From Tsuneonella amylolytica (GTDB lineage: Bacteria > Pseudomonadota > Alphaproteobacteria > Sphingomonadales > Sphingomonadaceae), in assembly GCF_003626915.1 (NCBI RefSeq), contig NZ_CP032570.1, forward strand, positions 2,722,136 through 2,786,135: a DNA stretch of 64,000 nt, written 5' to 3'. Below, piece by piece: positions 9,386 to 17,561 of this stretch (position 1 is its first letter; each line of letters opens with the position of its first letter). The translations under genes were made by a program, and so were the position numbers. The notes beneath the pieces were generated by a model. It saw only the letters and a program-made list of their open reading frames with translations. It was not told the DNA's origin and searched no databases.

Positions 9386-9460
9386 TGGTGACCCCTACGG
9401 GAATCGAACCCGTGTTTCAGCCGTGAGAGGGCCGCGTCCTGACCGCTAGACGAAGGGGCC
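9386..9460 (-). tRNA. tRNA-Glu (CTC)
   Basis: Read on the minus strand, the 75-base gene begins GGCCCCTTCGTCTAGCGG, has the anticodon loop CCTCTCAC with anticodon CTC, the T loop GGTTCGATTCC and an encoded CCA end. It decodes GAG. It differs from the second copy at 9500-9574 at only two bases, one of them the wobble base. Both copies are probably cut from one precursor. Confidence 0.95.
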
Positions 9461-9499
9461 ATGCCATGGGCGATGCCATGCCGAATGGCACGCCCCCGG

Positions 9500-9574
9500 T
9501 GGTGACCCCTACGGGAATCGAACCCGTGTTTCAGCCGTGAAAGGGCCGCGTCCTAACCGCTAGACGAAGGGGCC
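9500..9574 (-). tRNA. tRNA-Glu (TTC)
   Basis: Minus-strand tRNA of 75 bases with encoded CCA. The anticodon loop CCTTTCAC gives anticodon TTC, the essential tRNA-Glu that reads GAA and, by wobble, GAG. It lies 39 bases upstream of the CTC copy in the direction of transcription. A promoter-like pair lies just before it (9595-9623). Confidence 0.96.
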
Positions 9575-9594
9575 GCCTCGGGAGGCGAGGCGCG

Positions 9595-9623
9595 CACTTA
9601 GGGGCGGTCGCGGGCGCGGTCAA
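9595..9623 (-). promoter_or_regulatory. Likely promoter of the tRNA-Glu pair
   Basis: On the minus strand a TTGACC (-35, 9618-9623) is followed after exactly 17 bases by TAAGTG (-10, 9595-9600), about 20 bases before the first tRNA-Glu. The -35 is near consensus; the -10 is weak, as usual in GC-rich alphaproteobacteria. Confidence 0.55.
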
Positions 9624-9657
9624 GCCTCGGGTGAACGCAAGCGGGACCGCCGCCCGA

Positions 9658-11439
9658 TCAATCGGCCCAGGCAGCATCCTCGAGGTGCAGTTCGGCTTGT
9701 GGACGGTCGCCCCAGTCGTCGATCTTTGCGCGGCCTGCCAGCCACAGGCTGCGTCCGCGCGATCCATGCAGAAGTGCCTGTCCGAGCGGAGTTTCGGCCG
9801 CGCGGAAGGCGATGGCCTTGAAACTGCGCCCGTCGTTTCCGGCCGCGATGGCGCGTACATGGTCGGCGCCCACGACGTCGGCCTTGACCAGCCGTACCGG
9901 GCCGATTGCGACGCGCGGCCCCGGCCATCCCATGCCGAAGGGACCTGCCGCATCGAGTGCCTCGACGAGATCGGGGGTCAGCCCACCGGGCGCCAGCGCC
10001 AGATCGAGAGGCATTGTTTCGCCCTCCTTGGCGCGCGCCACCGCCGCGCCGAGGCGCGAATCGAGCCAGTCGGCGAGGGCGGCCATCTTGCCCGCCTCGA
10101 CGGTGAGACCGGCGGCCATGGCGTGTCCGCCGCCGGCGACCAGCAGGCCTTCCTCGCGCGCCGCGATAATCGCCGCACCCAGGTCGACACCGGCGATCGA
10201 GCGCCCGGATCCCTTGCCGGTGTCGCCGTCGAGCGCGACGATCAGCGAAGGCTTGCCGGTCTTCTCCTTGATCCGGCCCGCGACGATGCCGATCACGCCC
10301 GGGTGCCAGCCACGACCCGACAACACATGCACCGCCCGGTTGTGCTGGCCTTCGAGCATGGCCTCGGCCGCAGCCTGCACCTCGGTTTCGATCGCGCGGC
10401 GCTCGTCGTTGAGCTGCGACAACTGCGCGGCGATGTCGGCAGCCTCGTCCGGATCGTCGGTCGTCAAGAGGCGCACGCCCAGCGTCGATTCGCCGACGCG
10501 GCCGCCGGCGTTGATGCGCGGGCCGAGCGCGAAGCCGAGATCGCTGCAGGCCGGCGCGCGCTTCAGTCGGCTCGCATCGATGAGGGCCGCCATGCCGGTA
10601 TTGGCCCGGCGCGCCATGACCTTGAGACCCTGCGCGACGAAGGCGCGGTTCAGGCCGCGGATCTGAGCGACATCCGCCACCGTGCCCAGCGCCACGAGAT
10701 CGAGCAGCGCCATCAGGTCGGGTTCGCGCCGGTCGCCCGCGAAGAAGCCGCGCGCGCGCAGGGTCCGCACCACGGCTACTGCCAAAACGAACGCGACGCC
10801 GACCGCGGCCAGATGGGCATGGGTCGCGCCTTCGTCACTCTCGTCCAGGCGATTGGGATTGACCAGCGCGGCCGCGATCGGAAGCTCGGCGCTGCATTTG
10901 TGGTGATCGACGACGATCACATCGACACCGGCAGCATGGGCCTGTGCCAGCGCATCGTGCGCCATCGCGCCGCAATCGACGGTGACGATCAGGCTCGACC
11001 CCTCTTCGGCGAGGCGGACGAGGGCTTCGCCGCTCGGCCCGTATCCTTCCAGCAGGCGGTCCGGAATGTAGTAGCGGGCCGAATGGCCGAGATCGCGCAG
11101 CAGGCGGACGAGCAGCGCCGCGCTGGTCGCGCCGTCGACGTCGTAGTCGCCGTAGACCGTCACGGTCTCGCCGCTGACGACCGCCTGCGCGATCCGCTCC
11201 GCCGCCGCGTCCATGTCGCGAAAGACGCTGGGATCGGGCAGGAATGCGCGCAACGTCGGCGAGCGGTGGCGGTCGAGGTCCTCGCGCGCCACACCGCGCG
11301 ACAGCAGGAGCTGGGTAACGACATCGTCCATCGCGCCGGTAGCATTGCCCAGTTCCATATTGCCGCCGCGCCACCGCCAGGCCTTGCCGGACAGGGAGCG
11401 CGCGACACCGAAGACCGGGCTGAGCGATTGGGTTGCCAT
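9658..11439 (-). CDS. recJ: Single-stranded-DNA-specific exonuclease RecJ
   Basis: A 593-residue DHH-family 5'-3' exonuclease acting in recombination and repair. Catalytic motifs are present in order: DYDVDG (98-103), VDCG (154-157), DHHK (178-181), and the DHHA1 motif GGGHAMAAG in the second half. An OB-type region follows at the C-terminus. The length is normal for the family. The ATG at 11439 is a good start; another in-frame ATG exists at residue 28. The gene stands alone between the tRNA-Glu pair and a divergent flavodoxin gene. Confidence 0.95.
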   Translation of the reverse strand: MATQSLSPVFGVARSLSGKAWRWRGGNMELGNATGAMDDVVTQLLLSRGVAREDLDRHRSPTLRAFLPDPSVFRDMDAAAERIAQAVVSGETVTVYGDYDVDGATSAALLVRLLRDLGHSARYYIPDRLLEGYGPSGEALVRLAEEGSSLIVTVDCGAMAHDALAQAHAAGVDVIVVDHHKCSAELPIAAALVNPNRLDESDEGATHAHLAAVGVAFVLAVAVVRTLRARGFFAGDRREPDLMALLDLVALGTVADVAQIRGLNRAFVAQGLKVMARRANTGMAALIDASRLKRAPACSDLGFALGPRINAGGRVGESTLGVRLLTTDDPDEAADIAAQLSQLNDERRAIETEVQAAAEAMLEGQHNRAVHVLSGRGWHPGVIGIVAGRIKEKTGKPSLIVALDGDTGKGSGRSIAGVDLGAAIIAAREEGLLVAGGGHAMAAGLTVEAGKMAALADWLDSRLGAAVARAKEGETMPLDLALAPGGLTPDLVEALDAAGPFGMGWPGPRVAIGPVRLVKADVVGADHVRAIAAGNDGRSFKAIAFRAAETPLGQALLHGSRGRSLWLAGRAKIDDWGDRPQAELHLEDAAWAD

Positions 11440-11520
11440 CCTGCCAGCCTAGCCGACCGCCGCCTCGCCGCATACCCGCGCGCCATTGACAATCGACAGG
11501 GCACCGCGATCCTCGCAGGC

Positions 11521-12003
11521 ATGAATCGCCCGCTCCTCATCGTCTGGTACAGCCGCACCGGAGCGTCCGAGGCGATGGCACGTGCCGCTGCGGACGGTGC
11601 CGGCGATCGGGCGCGGCTGATGCGTTGCGACACCGTGGAACCGGCCGACCTGCTCGGCGCGGCCGGTTATCTTTTCGTCTGCCCGGAAAACCTCGCTTCG
11701 ATGAGCGGGCTGATGAAGGAGATGTTCGACCGCTGCTATTACCCGGCGCTCGGGCGGATCGAAGGCCGTGCGTATGCAACGCTGATTGCCGCAGGCTCCG
11801 ACGGCGAGGGGGCGCAGCGGCAGATCGATCGCATCGCGACCGGGTGGCGGCTGCGACGGGTGGCGGAACCTGTCATCGTCGGAACGGAAGCGCAAGGTCC
11901 CGACGAAATCATGGCGAACAAGGTCGTGCCTCCCGCTCGATTGCAGGAATGTCGCGAACTCGGGGCGGCCCTTTCCGAAGGACTGACGCTGGGACTGTTC
12001 TGA
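11521..12003 (+). CDS. Flavodoxin-fold protein
   Basis: A 160-residue protein with a flavodoxin-like N-terminus: a beta strand LLIVWYSRTGASEAMA whose SRTG loop would bind the FMN phosphate, then YLFVCPENLASMSGLMKEMFDRC, which resembles the flavin-contacting loop of NAD(P)H:FMN reductases. It is therefore probably a small FMN-binding electron carrier or oxidoreductase; its partner is unknown. It is divergent from recJ with about 80 bases between them, and stands before an unrelated unknown gene. Confidence 0.75.
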   Translation: MNRPLLIVWYSRTGASEAMARAAADGAGDRARLMRCDTVEPADLLGAAGYLFVCPENLASMSGLMKEMFDRCYYPALGRIEGRAYATLIAAGSDGEGAQRQIDRIATGWRLRRVAEPVIVGTEAQGPDEIMANKVVPPARLQECRELGAALSEGLTLGLF

Positions 12004-12015
12004 TCGCGCACTGAT

Positions 12016-12879
12016 TTGTGTCCGATCCGGATACGCTGGCCTGTGGAGGACTCGACGAACCGGTTGTTTCGGGGCAGGTTTTCTTCTCAACCCGCGTACA
12101 TCGGAACCACGCCCATTTCTGACTGCGACGACCAGGCAAGCGGTGCCGCAACCGGTGCGATCGTGCTGCTGTTCGCGCGCGGGTCGCGCCCCGATGCGCT
12201 CGGCGTGGCCGAGGCCGTAACGGCCATCCCCCGCGCATCCGCCAGCCACGAACTGGATGTCGTGGACGGCGTACCGCACGGTCTCGAGCTACTGCGCGAC
12301 GGAATGACCTTCGACCTGCAGGGTCTTGCCCCCGGTGACGGCGCGACCTTCGCGCCGCCGCGGCACCGGTTCGGCATCGCCGGCGACGCTGCTTCGGAAG
12401 GGTGGGAAGCGGTAACCCTGCGCCCGGGACCGCACATTGCGGCAGGGGCCCGGACCATTCCGGTCGTGCGAACGTTGGCGGGTCTTGCAGCCGAACTCGG
12501 CGCGCGGCTCGTGGCCGCAAGCGGCGTCGCTTGGTCGCCGGCGGGGTCGGTCTCCGGGCCCGCCTTCTTTGCTTCCACCGTCCGCGCATGGCTCGATGGC
12601 GGAGCTTTCCCGGCGCTTGGTCTCACCGCATTTGCGCCGGACGAGAACGACCGGCTTTGCAGCGAAGGTCTGGCATGGTTCACCGGACAGGAAATTGTCC
12701 TGACGGGACCGCTGGCCGACGACCGCGCCGCGGCGATCCGGCTCGGTGTGCATCTCATCGACCAGTTGATCGGACGCGGTCCCCTCAAGACAAGTGAAGC
12801 CATCGTAAGCCCTTACAAAGATCGCCTTATTCTCGAGCCCGCAGACGGAGGCACGGTGATCGCGGTTCGCCGCGGTTGA
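12016..12879 (+). CDS. Hypothetical protein
   Basis: An open frame of up to 287 residues with no family I can name with confidence. There is no signal peptide or membrane segment. The sequence looks like a folded soluble alpha/beta protein, with RTIPVVRTLAGLAAELGARL and AAASGVAWSPAGSVSGPAFF-like alternation in the middle and LADDRAAAIRLGVHLIDQL near the end. The start is unclear: TTG at 12016 or GTG at 12043 are possible, and the first 45 residues look less protein-like than the rest. It begins 12 bases after the flavodoxin gene and may share its transcript. Confidence 0.55.
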   Translation: MCPIRIRWPVEDSTNRLFRGRFSSQPAYIGTTPISDCDDQASGAATGAIVLLFARGSRPDALGVAEAVTAIPRASASHELDVVDGVPHGLELLRDGMTFDLQGLAPGDGATFAPPRHRFGIAGDAASEGWEAVTLRPGPHIAAGARTIPVVRTLAGLAAELGARLVAASGVAWSPAGSVSGPAFFASTVRAWLDGGAFPALGLTAFAPDENDRLCSEGLAWFTGQEIVLTGPLADDRAAAIRLGVHLIDQLIGRGPLKTSEAIVSPYKDRLILEPADGGTVIAVRRG

Positions 12880-12898
12880 GGGCGAGGCTGCTACCTGC

Positions 12899-13873
12899 TT
12901 ACGGCGTCTTGGCGGCGAGCTCCGACAGGGCGGCCTGATACTCGGCCTCGAGCCGGTCGACGCGGGTCGCCACGCTTTCGACCTTGCCGACCATGCCGAC
13001 GCCTTGGCCAGAGCCCCAGATGTCCTTCCATGCCTTGGCCTCGGTGTTGCCGCCGCTGCCGAAGTTCATCTTGCTGGGGTCGCTGACCGGAAGGTTGTCG
13101 GGATCCATCCCGTTCGCTTCGATCGAGCTGCGCAGGTAATTGCCGTGCACCCCGGTGAAGAGGTTCGAATAGACGATGCCGTCCGCCTTCGCCTCGACGA
13201 TCGCATCCTTGTAGCGCTGGTCGGCGTTGGCTTCCTCGGTGGCGATCCAGGGGCTCCCGATGTACGCGAAGTCCGCCCCCATCGCCTGCGCGGCCAGCAC
13301 CGAACGGCCGTGCGCGATCGAGCCCGACAGGGCGACGAGCCCGTCGAACCAGGTGCGGATTTCCTGCAGCATCGCGAACGGGCTGAGCGTTCCGGCATGC
13401 CCGCCCGCACCGGCTGCGACGGGGATGAGGCCGGTCGCGCCCTTCTCGATCGCCTTGTGCGCGAAGCGGTCGTTGATCACGTCGTGGAGGGTGATGCCGC
13501 CCCATCCGGCGACCGCCTTGAAGACATCCTCCTGCGCGCCCAGCGAGGTAATCACCATCGGCACTTGCCACTTGGCACAGACCGCCATGTCCTCGTCGAG
13601 CCGGTTGTTCGAGCGGTGGACGATCTGGTTCACCGCATAGGGCGCCGCGGGCCGGTCGGGGTTGGCGCGGTTGTGTTCGGCCAGCTCCTCGGTGATGCGG
13701 TGGAGCCATTCGTCGAGGACGCCACTGGGCCGCGCGTTCAATGCCGGGAAGCTGCCGACGATGCCCGCCTTGCACTGCGCGATGACCAGTTCGGGGCCCG
13801 AGACGATAAACAGCGGCGACCCGATCACGGGCAGGCGCAGGCGGTCGAACGGGGCGGGCAGGGTGGTCGGCAT
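12899..13873 (-). CDS. Nitronate monooxygenase family flavoprotein
   Basis: A 324-residue TIM-barrel protein of the 2-nitropropane dioxygenase/nitronate monooxygenase family, which uses FMN to oxidise nitronates. Family markers include the N-terminal LRLPVIGSPLFIVSGPELV, the central GLIPVAAGAGGHAG phosphate-binding loop and the following ALSGSIAHGRSVLAAQAMGADFAYIGSPW. The true substrate of most family members is not known. It is preceded by the amidohydrolase gene on the same strand with 30 bases between, so the two are probably one transcript, possibly for degradation of an organic acid or nitro compound. Confidence 0.88.
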   Translation of the reverse strand: MPTTLPAPFDRLRLPVIGSPLFIVSGPELVIAQCKAGIVGSFPALNARPSGVLDEWLHRITEELAEHNRANPDRPAAPYAVNQIVHRSNNRLDEDMAVCAKWQVPMVITSLGAQEDVFKAVAGWGGITLHDVINDRFAHKAIEKGATGLIPVAAGAGGHAGTLSPFAMLQEIRTWFDGLVALSGSIAHGRSVLAAQAMGADFAYIGSPWIATEEANADQRYKDAIVEAKADGIVYSNLFTGVHGNYLRSSIEANGMDPDNLPVSDPSKMNFGSGGNTEAKAWKDIWGSGQGVGMVGKVESVATRVDRLEAEYQAALSELAAKTP

Positions 13874-13903
13874 CGTCAGCTCCGGTTTTGGTTTGCAACC
13901 GGA

Positions 13904-14941
13904 CTAGAGCAGGTGCTCGATGCCGTAAACCCGCGCCGCGGTGCCGGCGAACACGTCGCGCTTCTCGCCGTCCGACGCGCCGTTAGCGAGGCGTTTGAAG
14001 GCGTTCCACAGGACCGGGTAGCTCGCGCCCCAGCGGTCGACGGGATAGTTGCTTTCGAACATCGCGCGGCTCGGGCCGAAGGCTTCGATGCAGGTCTCGA
14101 TGTAGGGCTTCCACATCGCCGCCAGTTCCTCGCTTCCGAGCCCCGCCGCGGGGCCGCGATCGGGCAATTGGCAAAACGCCATGGCGAGCCCGCCCAATTT
14201 GACGGTAACATTCTCGCACTCGGCGACCGCGCGGATGCTGGTGCGCCAGCGGTCGAAGTTTTCCTCCAGCTTGCCGCGATAGCTCGCGATGCCGAGCGGG
14301 GTTCCGCAGTGGTCGAGGACGATCGGCTGGTCGGGGAATGTCTTCGCAAGGTCGATCAGGTCGCCGAGTTGCGGTTCGAGCAGCCATGCGTCGAAAGTCA
14401 GGCCGCGGGAGGCGAGCTCGGCGAACCCTTCGCGGAACTTGTTATCCAGGTACAGACCGGCGGGATGGTGGAACGGAGGGCCCAGCACCTCCGGATCGGC
14501 GTCCCATGCGGCGGCATGGCGGATGCCGACGAAACGGGGCGAGGCGGCGCTGAGCGCGTCGAGCACCATGCCCGCGCCGCTGCCCATCGTGAGATCGGCA
14601 TGGCCGACGATCGCCGCGCATGGGCGGTAGTTTCCGTATAGCCCGCTTGCGCCCTGCGCCGCGACGCCGTTGACGAACTCGACCTCGCCGACGGTCTTCA
14701 GTTCGTCGCCGCGGCTAGCGTCGTAGAAGGCGCCGCATTCCATGAATACCGTGCCGACGACGTTGTGGCCCGACTGCGTATCGGCCTGCAATTCGTCGAA
14801 GGTGTAGTACGCCGCACCCACGATCGCCTCGAGGAAATCGTGCCGCGGTTCGGGAAAGGCCCCCACCAGCGGGCGCAGATCCCACAGGTGGTGATGCGGA
14901 TCGATGATCGGCAGATCGGGTTCGAGGATCGTTTCGGTCAT
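13904..14941 (-). CDS. Amidohydrolase family protein (PDC hydrolase-like)
   Basis: A 345-residue metal-dependent hydrolase of the amidohydrolase-2 type, related to 2-pyrone-4,6-dicarboxylate lactonases. The N-terminal metal-binding motif DPHHHLWDL starts at residue 14. Further hallmarks are GIRHAAAWD, VLDHCGTPLG and the C-terminal FESNYPVDRWGASY, whose Asp is catalytic in the family. The reaction is hydrolysis of a lactone or amide bond; the substrate is unknown. It is the first gene of a pair with the nitronate monooxygenase, and a perfect inverted repeat lies about 40 bases upstream (14983-15000). Confidence 0.85.
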   Translation of the reverse strand: MTETILEPDLPIIDPHHHLWDLRPLVGAFPEPRHDFLEAIVGAAYYTFDELQADTQSGHNVVGTVFMECGAFYDASRGDELKTVGEVEFVNGVAAQGASGLYGNYRPCAAIVGHADLTMGSGAGMVLDALSAASPRFVGIRHAAAWDADPEVLGPPFHHPAGLYLDNKFREGFAELASRGLTFDAWLLEPQLGDLIDLAKTFPDQPIVLDHCGTPLGIASYRGKLEENFDRWRTSIRAVAECENVTVKLGGLAMAFCQLPDRGPAAGLGSEELAAMWKPYIETCIEAFGPSRAMFESNYPVDRWGASYPVLWNAFKRLANGASDGEKRDVFAGTAARVYGIEHLL

Positions 14942-14982
14942 CTGGCGCTCTCCCGCAGGGCCTCGTTTGCTTCAGGGCATGT

Positions 14983-15000
14983 CACACTTGTCACAGTGTG
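14983..15000. promoter_or_regulatory. Candidate operator before the amidohydrolase gene
   Basis: CACACT and AGTGTG form a perfect six-base inverted repeat with a six-base spacer, about 40-60 bases before the amidohydrolase start. The minus strand also reads TGTGACAAGTGTGACA, a direct repeat of TGTGACA. This is a plausible binding site for a catabolic regulator, but no regulator gene lies beside it. Confidence 0.4.
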
Positions 15001-15167
15001 CAGAGGGATGGAAGGCGGGCTGGGTGGAGGCTGACGCCGATCGTAAGGTTGAAAGAGGAGTTGCCGCTCATCCGAATGGTTTATGCGACACGATAGGCTG
15101 TAGGAAAGCGTAACGTGGGCTTCCCAACCTCACAGCAGTCTTTTCCCAAAATCTCGCGGGGAAGATA

Positions 15168-15256
15168 GCGGGACCCCGGGTCGAGCCCGGGGTGACGTCG
15201 AAACGCGGGCGAGGCCCTCAAATCATAGTCGCCCCGGCCTAGAGCCGGGGTCCCGC
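15168..15256. repeat. Palindromic repeat module, copy 1
   Basis: Two GC-rich palindromic units face each other: a 30-base unit at 15168-15197 (begins GCGGGACCCCGGG, ends GGGGTGACG) and a reverse-oriented unit at 15228-15256 (begins GTCGCCCCGGCC, ends CCGGGGTCCCGC). Each can fold on itself and the two can pair with each other. The same pair recurs at 15591-15680. The layout resembles REP/BIME elements. Confidence 0.85.
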
Positions 15257-15274
15257 TTTTATTGCGGCGTGGCG

Positions 15275-15572
15275 TCAGTGCAGAACCTTGAACAGATCGT
15301 CCCACTCCGGATTGGTGCGCTCGATCAGGTCGAATTTCCATTCCCGGCGCCAGCGCTTGATGCGTTTTTCGTGGGCGATGCAGGATTCGATGGAGTCGCT
15401 TGGGTCGGCCCAGACCAGCCGTGTGGCCGTATCGTGCGCAGAAGTCGGAGCCCCTCCCGGTGCGGTGCTGGTGGATACGGACGGCGAGGTCGGAGGTAAC
15501 GCCGACGTACATCGTGCCACGGTAGCGGTCGGCCATGATGTAGACCCGTCCGCCGCGTATTTCCCGGTCCAT
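15275..15572 (-). pseudogene. GIY-YIG nuclease family protein, frameshifted
   Basis: A small single-domain GIY-YIG protein of the UPF0213 kind, about 98 residues if intact. The first part reads GGRVYIMADRYRGTMYVGVT with conserved Tyr residues and the Arg in DLAVRIHQHR. The second part, in another frame, reads IESCIAHEKRIKRWRREWK and ends NPEWDDLFKVLH, which is the normal family ending with the catalytic Glu region. The frames meet at 15419-15420: dropping one G from ACGGCTGG joins ARYGHT to LVWADPSD, exactly the family pattern. So one extra base breaks the gene, or the sequence has an error. It sits between two copies of the same palindromic module. Confidence 0.85.
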
Positions 15573-15590
15573 GGGTGCTGTGAAGGTGAA

Positions 15591-15680
15591 GCGGGACCCC
15601 GGGTCGAGCCCGGGGTGACGTTGATGGAGAGAAACTCATTTCACTTCCTCGTCGCCCCGGCCCCCGAGCCGGGGTCCCGC
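15591..15680. repeat. Palindromic repeat module, copy 2
   Basis: Same organisation as copy 1: a 30-base unit at 15591-15620, identical to 15168-15197, and a reverse-oriented unit at 15651-15680 that matches 15228-15256 except in the loop. It ends directly against the leuA stop codon, so it may also act as the 3' end structure of the leuA transcript. With copy 1 it brackets the GIY-YIG gene. Confidence 0.85.
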
Positions 15681-17357
15681 TTACCTTGACGCAACCGCCG
15701 AATTCGCCGCGCTGAGGATCGCGCGCACGCTCGCGGTCGCGACGTCCTCGTCGATGCCGCAGCCCCAGATCGTTCGGCCATCCCCGGTAGCGCACTGGAC
15801 GTAGGCAGCCGCGCGGGCGTCGGAACCCTTGGAAAGTGCGTGTTCGGAGTAGTCGAGCACTTCGAGGTCGATCCCGAAGGCATCCTTCAGAGTCGCGACC
15901 ACCGACGAGATGAGGCCGTTGCCGCGCCCGCTGACGCTCTGCGCCTTGCCTTCGACCTCGATCGTCCCGGCGAACACGCGGGTCCCGTCGCTGGCGCGGG
16001 TCTCCTCGTAATCGACGAGCTGGAACCGCTTGCCCGAGGTTTGCACGTGGTAGGTTTCGCGGAAGGCCTGCCAGATGTCGGCGGCGCCCAGTTCGCGCCC
16101 CAGATCGTCCGCCATGCGCTGAACGGCCTTCGAAAAGTCGGCCTGCATGGCCTTGGGCAGCTTGAGGCCCTGGTCCTGTTCGAGCACCCAGGCGAAGCCG
16201 CCCTTGCCGGACTGGCTGTTGACGCGGATCACCGCTTCGTAGCTGCGGCCGAGGTCGGCGGGATCGATCGGCAGGTAGGGGACACGCCAGCGCTCGTCGT
16301 TCTGCGTACGTTGCGCCTCGAACCCCTTCTTGATCGCATCCTGGTGGCTGCCCGAAAACGCGGTGAACACCAGCTCGCCGCCATAGGGGTGACGCTGGTG
16401 GACGGGGATCGCGTTGCAGTATTCCACCGTCTCGATCACCCGGTCGATGTCGGAGAAATCGAGGCCCGGATCGATTCCCTGCGTGTACATGTTGAGCGCG
16501 ACGGTCACGAGGCAGCAGTTGCCGGTGCGCTCGCCGTTTCCGAACAGGCAACCCTCGACCCGGTCGGCACCCGCCATCAGGCCGAGCTCCGCCGCCGCAA
16601 CCCCGGTGCCGCGATCGTTGTGGGTGTGGAGGCTGATCACCACGCTCTCGCGGTTCGGCAGGTTGCGGCAGAAGTATTCGATCTGGTCGGCGTAGATGTT
16701 GGGCGTCGCCGCCTCGACCGTGGCGGGCAGGTTGAGGATGATCGGGCGCTCGGGGGTGGGGGCCAGCACCTCCATCACCGCCTCGCAGACCTCGATGCTG
16801 AAATCGAGTTCGGCGGTAGAGAAAGTCTCCGGGCTGTACTGGAAGTGCCACTCGGTGCCGGGGCGCTTGGCCGCTTCGTCGCGCATCACCTTCGCGCCCG
16901 CGACCGCGACGCCGATCACCTCAGGCTTGCTCATGCGGAACACGATGTCGCGCCACGCGGGACTGACCGCGTTGTAGAGGTGGACGATCGCCGCTCGCGC
17001 GCCGTCGAGGCTGGCGAAGCTGGTGCGGATCAGGTCCTCGCGGCTTTGCGTGAGGACCTGCACGGTCACGTCGTCGGGGATGCGGCCCGAGTGGACGAGG
17101 CCGGCAATGAAATCGAACTCGGTCGCGCCGGCACTGGGAAAGCCGACCTCGATCTCCTTGACGCCGATCTCGACGAGCAGATCGAAGAAACGGTTCTTCT
17201 TCACCGCGTCCATCGGGTCGACGATGGCCTGGTTGCCATCGCGCAGGTCGGTGCTGAGCCAGCGGGGCGGGGCGGTGATCGTGCGGCCGGGCCATTGGCG
17301 GTCCTGCAACGGAACCTGGGGGAAGGCGGCGTACTTGGCGCTCGGGCTCTTCAGCAT
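15681..17357 (-). CDS. leuA: 2-isopropylmalate synthase LeuA
   Basis: A 558-residue enzyme that condenses 2-oxoisovalerate and acetyl-CoA, the first committed step of leucine synthesis. The catalytic TIM barrel carries DLRDGNQ (37-43) and the metal-binding SLHTHNDRG (His244, His246, Asp248). The C-terminal part (about 430-558) is the LeuA dimer domain that binds leucine for feedback inhibition. Length and the [14 protein letters not shown] start mark the long 'type 2' LeuA, as in actinobacteria and sphingomonads, rather than the 510-residue enteric form. A leader peptide and alternative hairpins precede it (17400-17526). Confidence 0.96.
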   Translation of the reverse strand: MLKSPSAKYAAFPQVPLQDRQWPGRTITAPPRWLSTDLRDGNQAIVDPMDAVKKNRFFDLLVEIGVKEIEVGFPSAGATEFDFIAGLVHSGRIPDDVTVQVLTQSREDLIRTSFASLDGARAAIVHLYNAVSPAWRDIVFRMSKPEVIGVAVAGAKVMRDEAAKRPGTEWHFQYSPETFSTAELDFSIEVCEAVMEVLAPTPERPIILNLPATVEAATPNIYADQIEYFCRNLPNRESVVISLHTHNDRGTGVAAAELGLMAGADRVEGCLFGNGERTGNCCLVTVALNMYTQGIDPGLDFSDIDRVIETVEYCNAIPVHQRHPYGGELVFTAFSGSHQDAIKKGFEAQRTQNDERWRVPYLPIDPADLGRSYEAVIRVNSQSGKGGFAWVLEQDQGLKLPKAMQADFSKAVQRMADDLGRELGAADIWQAFRETYHVQTSGKRFQLVDYEETRASDGTRVFAGTIEVEGKAQSVSGRGNGLISSVVATLKDAFGIDLEVLDYSEHALSKGSDARAAAYVQCATGDGRTIWGCGIDEDVATASVRAILSAANSAVASR

Positions 17358-17399
17358 GGGGGTACTCGCGGTCGATCTCTGCTTCGGTGGGGCGGCGGT

Positions 17400-17526
17400 C
17401 CCTTGGGCGCGGCGCGCGCCGGTCAGGCAGCGCGGCCGGTCACGCCCAAGGGCGGGTAAGTCGAAGCGGTAGAAGGGCCGCGCTGCGGATCATGCCCCTC
17501 CCATGCGCGATGCGCGCGGGAGGGGC
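17400..17526 (-). promoter_or_regulatory. leuA leader RNA with alternative hairpins
   Basis: Three pairings can be read on the minus strand. The leader peptide Shine-Dalgarno (GGGAGGGG) lies in a hairpin formed by 17518-17526 and 17494-17502. Codons 3-6 of the leader (CAGCGCGGCC, 17476-17485) are fully complementary to 17428-17437. The last leader codons (CCCTTGGGCG, 17443-17452) are fully complementary to 17400-17409. The last two pairings interlock and cannot form as independent hairpins together, as expected for a translation-sensing switch. There is no clear T-run, so control could be Rho-dependent or at the leuA start instead of an intrinsic terminator. Confidence 0.7.
17440..17493 (-). 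CDS. leuL: Putative leucine leader peptide (leuA attenuator)
   Basis: A 17-codon reading frame, [17 protein letters not shown], ends 82 bases before leuA. It has four leucines in six codons (7, 8, 10, 12), written CTT, CTA, CTT, CTT, which should be rare codons in this GC-rich genome where CTG and CTC dominate. A strong Shine-Dalgarno, GGGAGGGG, ends one base before the ATG's C spacer. Ribosome stalling at the Leu codons under leucine or charged tRNA shortage would alter the downstream RNA fold and raise leuA expression. The gene symbol follows usage for leucine leaders; the peptide itself is predicted only. Confidence 0.75.
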   Translation of the reverse strand: MIRSAALLPLRLTRPWA

Positions 17527-17561
17527 AAATGTTTCAGTTGCAACTGGTGGGCGGGTGCCCG

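Larger units (their letters stand above)
14942..15274. other. Intergenic region without a recognisable gene
   Basis: These 333 bases separate the amidohydrolase from the GIY-YIG gene. They hold a CACACT/AGTGTG inverted repeat (14983-15000) and one palindromic repeat module (15168-15256). Between them, about 15001-15167, I see no convincing reading frame or RNA structure. The promoter of the amidohydrolase pair should lie in the left part. Confidence 0.6.

Noticed and set aside
15275..15572. UvrC or a homing endonuclease for the GIY-YIG gene
   Set aside because: Length, the EKRIKRWRREWK stretch and the NPEWDDL ending fit UPF0213; no UvrC extra domains and no intron or intein nearby.
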